Assembly (NCBI RefSeq): GCF_029167105.1
Contig: NZ_JARFML010000001.1
Coordinates: 62,001 to 126,000 of the forward strand
Length of the DNA: 64,000 nt
Source of the DNA: Bradyrhizobium yuanmingense
GTDB taxonomy: Bacteria > Pseudomonadota > Alphaproteobacteria > Rhizobiales > Xanthobacteraceae
Direction: 5' to 3'
Position 1 is the first letter of the stretch. Each line of letters opens with the position of its first letter. Under the pieces are notes generated by a model, which had not been told where the DNA came from, did no database searches, and was given only the letters and a program-made list of their open reading frames with translations. Positions 60,692 through 64,000 of this stretch are shown here, one piece after another. Position numbers and translations under genes: made by a program.

Positions 60692-63600
60692 ACGAGTCAT
60701 GCGACTGCTGCACGACGGCCGCGGCGCGAGTGCCGATGCCGACGGCCAACCGTCCCGGGCTCAGCGCGTTGAACTACCGGATCGGAAACTATGCGATCTT
60801 CGTCGAGGCCATGAAGGCCGAACTCTCTCAATTCGATTTGCCCGGCTTGAAGACCCGCGAGCCTGAAGATCCTGCCATCGCTTTGCTCGACGCCTGGGCG
60901 ATGGTCGCAGATGTCCTGACCTTCTACCAGGAGCGCATCGCCAACGAAGGCTTTCTGCGGACGGCGGTCGAGCGCCGTTCGGTGCTTGAGCTTGCGACCC
61001 TCGTGGGCGCAACACTGCGCCCCGGCGTTTCGGCAACGGTGAACGTCGCATATACGCTAGATCAGAATAGCGCTGCGACGATTCCCGTGGGCAGCCGGGT
61101 TCAGAGCCTGCCTGTGCAGGATCAACTGCCCCAGATGTTCGAGGTCTCCGATAACCTCGATGCACGGGCGGCCTGGAACAATCTGGCGCCGCGTCTGACG
61201 AGGCCGCAAATCCTGGATGCGAAAGGGGGGCGGACGATCTATGCGGCCGGGCTCTCGACAAATCTCAAGCCCAACGATCCACTGCTCGTGATCGCCGGCG
61301 ACCAGATGGTCAGAACCGTCGCGACCATCGAGCCCGAACCGCTGCAGGCACGCACCAAGATCGGCCTGTTCAGCCAAGAGGACGAGAAGCCCTCCAACAC
61401 GGACGATGCCGTGCCGCCAGCGTCGCGGATTACCAATTTCGTTGCGTTGCTGGAACCTCTCGCCAAACCGCCGGCGGCCTTGCCGGCAGCCCCGCTTGAT
61501 GTCGATCACCGCCTGCCGCTCGCTTTTGCGCCGGGTTCAGGCGCCGTGCCGTTGATGCTTCGACTGTTGAGACCCGAAGCGCGAACGCAGTTCTTCGATG
61601 CCTTGCGCCACGCGACGGTGGCGCCGCCCCCAGGCGGTTCGGTTCACGCATTTCGGGTCAAGGCGGCTCCATTCGGACACAACGCACCACCGAAGCCGGT
61701 CACCGATGAAACCGGTATCGTCATCGGGAGCGAGGAGTGGCCGTTGTCGGACGCGGTGGCGATCCGCATTGTGATCTCGCCCAAGACGCGGCGCAGGCGG
61801 GATAGGGGCGCCGTCGTTGACATCGAGGAGCTGTTCGACGACTCGCGCAAGTCGGTTCTGGTGCAGATTGCACGCGGACCGGAAACGGCGAACATGTCCT
61901 TCGAGCTGCCGAGCCGGGACACGAAGGTCCAGGTTGGCCGGTGGCAGGTTATCGCCACGTTCGATGATCGCAATCGTACCCTCACCCTGGAGTTCGACGA
62001 ATTCGCCTGGTTTTGCAAGATCAGCCATGATGCAGAAAATGCGGTCCTGACCGTGAATACGAACGGGCGGACGTTCGAAATGCCGATCGGTCACACAGCC
62101 GAAACCGCGTCTGGCGGCGAACGATTGCGCGTCTCGACGATGCATGCCCTGGCGATTGATCGCGAAGCGGCGGCAGAGCCCACCCGGCGGAACGTGATCG
62201 ATCTCGATGCGGCCTATGACCAGATTGTTCGCGGCAGCTGGATCGTGATCGATTTCGGGGAGGCGCGCCATCTTCCGGAGCCACGCCGGCCCGTGATCAC
62301 GCAGGTCGACAAGGTAGAAAAGGCCTCGGTTGCGAAGTACGGCATTACGGGGCGGGTGACGCGTCTGCATCTGAAGGACGACTGGCTCGACAAGGACGCC
62401 TTGATGCTGTCGGCCGTGCGGGGGGTGTCCGTGCTTGCGCAGAGCGAAAGGCTCGAGCTTGCGGAGGCGCCGATCGAGGAGGAGATCTCCGGCGACACAA
62501 TCGAGCTCGCCGAATTCTATGGCGAGCTTCCAACCGGCCGCCGGCTCATCGTCGAGGGTGAGCGCACCGACATCGAGGGAACTCGCGGCATCAAAGGTGC
62601 GGAACTCGTCACCGTCATGGGAGTCGAGCTGCTTCCAAAGGACGGCGATCCAGCCTCCTATCCGGGTGAACGCGTTCATTCCCGGATCAAGCTCGCAAGC
62701 TCGCTCGGCTACCGCTACAAGCGCGACACCGTCGTGATCCACGGCAACGTTGCCTCGGTTACTCACGGAGAGACCAAGCGCGAGGTGCTGGGCAGCGGCG
62801 ACGCGTCGCGGGCGACGCAGCAGTTCACTTTGCGGCAAGGACCAGTCACGCACCTTCCCGCCTCGACGCCAAGCGGAACGAAGTCGACGCTCGAGGTTCA
62901 GGTCAACGGCGTCCCCTGGACGAAGGTCGATTCCTTCGTCGATGCCGGCCCATTCGATCGCTGCTACATCACGCAAACCGACGAAGTCGACAAGACGACG
63001 GTCATATTCGGTGACGGGGTCAATGGCATGCGACTGCCGACCGGCCAGGAAAATGTCACGGCATCCTATCGAGTCGGGCTCGGCTCCGACGGCAACGTTT
63101 CAACGGGGGCCATCAGCCAGCTCGCGACGCGGCCGTTCGGAGTCAAGGCGGTCGCAAGCCCGTTGTCAGCGAGCGGCGGCGTCGATCGGGACATCATCGA
63201 CCAGGGCAAATCGAACATTCCGCGCGCCACGGTAGCGATGGATCGATTGGTCTCTGTCGAAGACTACGCGGCGTTCGCCAGCCTGTTCGGCGGGGTGGGC
63301 AAGGCGGCTGCGATTGCCGTGCCCGGCCGCCGGCCCTTCGTCTACCTGACGGTTGCAGGTCCGACCTGGCAGGACAACAAAGTGTCGCAACACGACAATC
63401 TGCGGCAGGCGCTCGCGCGGGCTGGCGATCCCAGCATCCTCTTCAGGATCGACACCTGCGAGCTCATGCTCCTGATCGTCGCTGCGAGGGTCACCGTGGC
63501 ACCGAGCCGCACCTGGGCCAATGTCGAGCCGAACATCCGCGCCGCCCTGATCGAACGCTTCGGATATGAACGGCGCGAGCTCGGCCAGTCGATCGCATTG

Positions 63601-63867
63601 AGTGAAATGACGGCCGCCATTCAGGACGTCCCGGGGGTCGCTGGCGTGAATGTGGGCATGTTTGACTCGATGTGCGGATCGGATGCCAACCTCGACAGCA
63701 GCCTCCGGCAGAAGCTGGCCAGCCTGGGCACCGCGCCGGTGGCGTCCTCGATTGAGGTCCGCTCCGTGCGGATCGATTCCGAAACGCTGCAACCGCTGCC
63801 CGCCCAGCTCGCTTTTCTGAGCGCGGAGCTCTCCGACACCCTGATCCTCTCGGAGGCCGTCCAGTGA
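60688..63867 (+). CDS. Large gpJ-like baseplate wedge protein 2
   Basis: The 1059 residues start MNESCDCCTTAAARVPMPTANRPGLSALNYRIGNYAIFVEAMKAELSQFDLPGLKTREPEDPAIALLDAWAMVADVLTFYQERIANEGFL, as in baseplate assembly proteins. They continue with GQENVTASYRVGLGSDGNVSTGAISQLATRPFGVKAVASPLSASGGVDRDIIDQGKSNIPRATVAMDRLVSVEDYAAFASLFGGVGKA. The C-terminal half resembles protein 1, and the two may be paralogous wedge subunits. The N-terminal CDCC is a notable Cys cluster. Its stop overlaps the next start by GTGA. Confidence 0.93.
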   Translation: MNESCDCCTTAAARVPMPTANRPGLSALNYRIGNYAIFVEAMKAELSQFDLPGLKTREPEDPAIALLDAWAMVADVLTFYQERIANEGFLRTAVERRSVLELATLVGATLRPGVSATVNVAYTLDQNSAATIPVGSRVQSLPVQDQLPQMFEVSDNLDARAAWNNLAPRLTRPQILDAKGGRTIYAAGLSTNLKPNDPLLVIAGDQMVRTVATIEPEPLQARTKIGLFSQEDEKPSNTDDAVPPASRITNFVALLEPLAKPPAALPAAPLDVDHRLPLAFAPGSGAVPLMLRLLRPEARTQFFDALRHATVAPPPGGSVHAFRVKAAPFGHNAPPKPVTDETGIVIGSEEWPLSDAVAIRIVISPKTRRRRDRGAVVDIEELFDDSRKSVLVQIARGPETANMSFELPSRDTKVQVGRWQVIATFDDRNRTLTLEFDEFAWFCKISHDAENAVLTVNTNGRTFEMPIGHTAETASGGERLRVSTMHALAIDREAAAEPTRRNVIDLDAAYDQIVRGSWIVIDFGEARHLPEPRRPVITQVDKVEKASVAKYGITGRVTRLHLKDDWLDKDALMLSAVRGVSVLAQSERLELAEAPIEEEISGDTIELAEFYGELPTGRRLIVEGERTDIEGTRGIKGAELVTVMGVELLPKDGDPASYPGERVHSRIKLASSLGYRYKRDTVVIHGNVASVTHGETKREVLGSGDASRATQQFTLRQGPVTHLPASTPSGTKSTLEVQVNGVPWTKVDSFVDAGPFDRCYITQTDEVDKTTVIFGDGVNGMRLPTGQENVTASYRVGLGSDGNVSTGAISQLATRPFGVKAVASPLSASGGVDRDIIDQGKSNIPRATVAMDRLVSVEDYAAFASLFGGVGKAAAIAVPGRRPFVYLTVAGPTWQDNKVSQHDNLRQALARAGDPSILFRIDTCELMLLIVAARVTVAPSRTWANVEPNIRAALIERFGYERRELGQSIALSEMTAAIQDVPGVAGVNVGMFDSMCGSDANLDSSLRQKLASLGTAPVASSIEVRSVRIDSETLQPLPAQLAFLSAELSDTLILSEAVQ

Positions 63868-64000
63868 ACACGACAATTGATCATCCCAAGCCGCCGTTGA
63901 ACGAGCGTCTCTACAGGCTGTTGCCGGTGATCTACCGACAGCGGGACGCAGAGGTAGGTGCGCCGCTGCGCCAGCTGCTCGGGTTGATCGGCGAGCAGGT
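63864..64000 (+). CDS. gpI-like phage tail protein (3' end outside window)
   Basis: A GTG at 63864 overlaps the stop of the preceding gene. The visible 45 residues, MNTTIDHPKPPLNERLYRLLPVIYRQRDAEVGAPLRQLLGLIGEQ, contain the LYRLLPxIYRxRD motif of phage tail protein I/eCIS baseplate proteins (TIGR02242 type). The gene continues past the window edge. Confidence 0.85.
   Translation, partial: MNTTIDHPKPPLNERLYRLLPVIYRQRDAEVGAPLRQLLGLIGEQ

Noticed and set aside
59156..60700. Minus-strand frame of 514 codons opposite the first gpJ-like protein
   Set aside because: Arg/Asp-rich shadow; the plus-strand protein has clear family motifs.
43514..64000. Prophage interpretation of the tail-like genes
   Set aside because: No capsid, portal, terminase, lysis or integrase gene is seen, and DUF4255, DUF4157 and AAA+ genes are eCIS markers. 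A prophage could only be excluded fully by the sequence beyond 64 kb.

Overview
The window looks like chromosomal DNA of a Bradyrhizobium-type alphaproteobacterium. It is GC-rich throughout. It carries a Rhizobiales-style Ku protein, an alphaproteobacterial RpoH-like sigma factor, many small secreted proteins of the kind typical of Bradyrhizobium, and palindromic intergenic repeats of Bradyrhizobium/Rhodopseudomonas style. The species assignment is inference; I see no rRNA, tRNA or CRISPR array.

Region 1 (1-8 kb): the end of an L,D-transpeptidase-like gene; a minus-strand methyltransferase, VOC protein and Bug/TctC-type binding protein; and, divergent across two clear TetR-type operators (3182-3230), a TetR regulator, a carboxymuconolactone-decarboxylase-like protein and an SDR dehydrogenase. 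The last group looks like a small regulated catabolic cluster. It is followed by a minus-strand bufferin operon: small Cys precursor, MNIO/DUF692 enzyme, DUF2063 partner and DoxX membrane protein. Such operons make post-translationally modified copper-handling peptides. Region 2 (8-16 kb): three separate class III adenylate/guanylate cyclases within about 6 kb, a HutD-like protein, small proteins, a two-copy palindromic repeat, and Ku. Region 3 (16-22.3 kb): a methyltransferase, a thioredoxin-reductase-like flavoprotein divergent from a TetR gene with its own operator, a DUF3833 protein, and small secreted proteins in a gene-poor stretch.

Region 4 (22.7-34 kb): an OmpR-type response regulator, histidine kinase, RpoH-like sigma factor, RND efflux permease, adaptor and exported protein in one direction. 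Next come a fragment of a branched-chain amino-acid permease (livM-like), a patatin-like phospholipase, a PepSY protein and a run of small membrane proteins. Region 5 (34-43 kb): small genes, two TetR regulators, a degenerate histidine-kinase-like protein and a second RND pump with two lipoprotein adaptors. Two near-identical operator-like sequences (34151-34171 and 36473-36493) suggest that one TetR protein controls distant promoters here.

Region 6 (43.5-64 kb, running off the right edge) is the most interesting. It is an extracellular contractile injection system (eCIS, phage-tail-like) locus whose genes are mostly joined by start/stop overlaps. The order is: sheath, tube, Zn-finger gp26-like protein, disordered protein, DUF4255 cap protein, AAA+ ATPase, small conserved protein, DUF4157 protein, tube-adaptor protein, LysM protein, gp27-like hub, gp5-like spike, PAAR-like tip, gp25, two large baseplate (gpJ-like) proteins, and the start of a gpI-like tail protein. 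The DUF4157 protein carries a candidate PD-(D/E)XK nuclease motif (D302, E316, K318, Q331-x4-Y336) after the HELAH motif, so it is a credible cargo or toxin. No tape-measure or fibre gene lies inside the window; they may be beyond the right edge.
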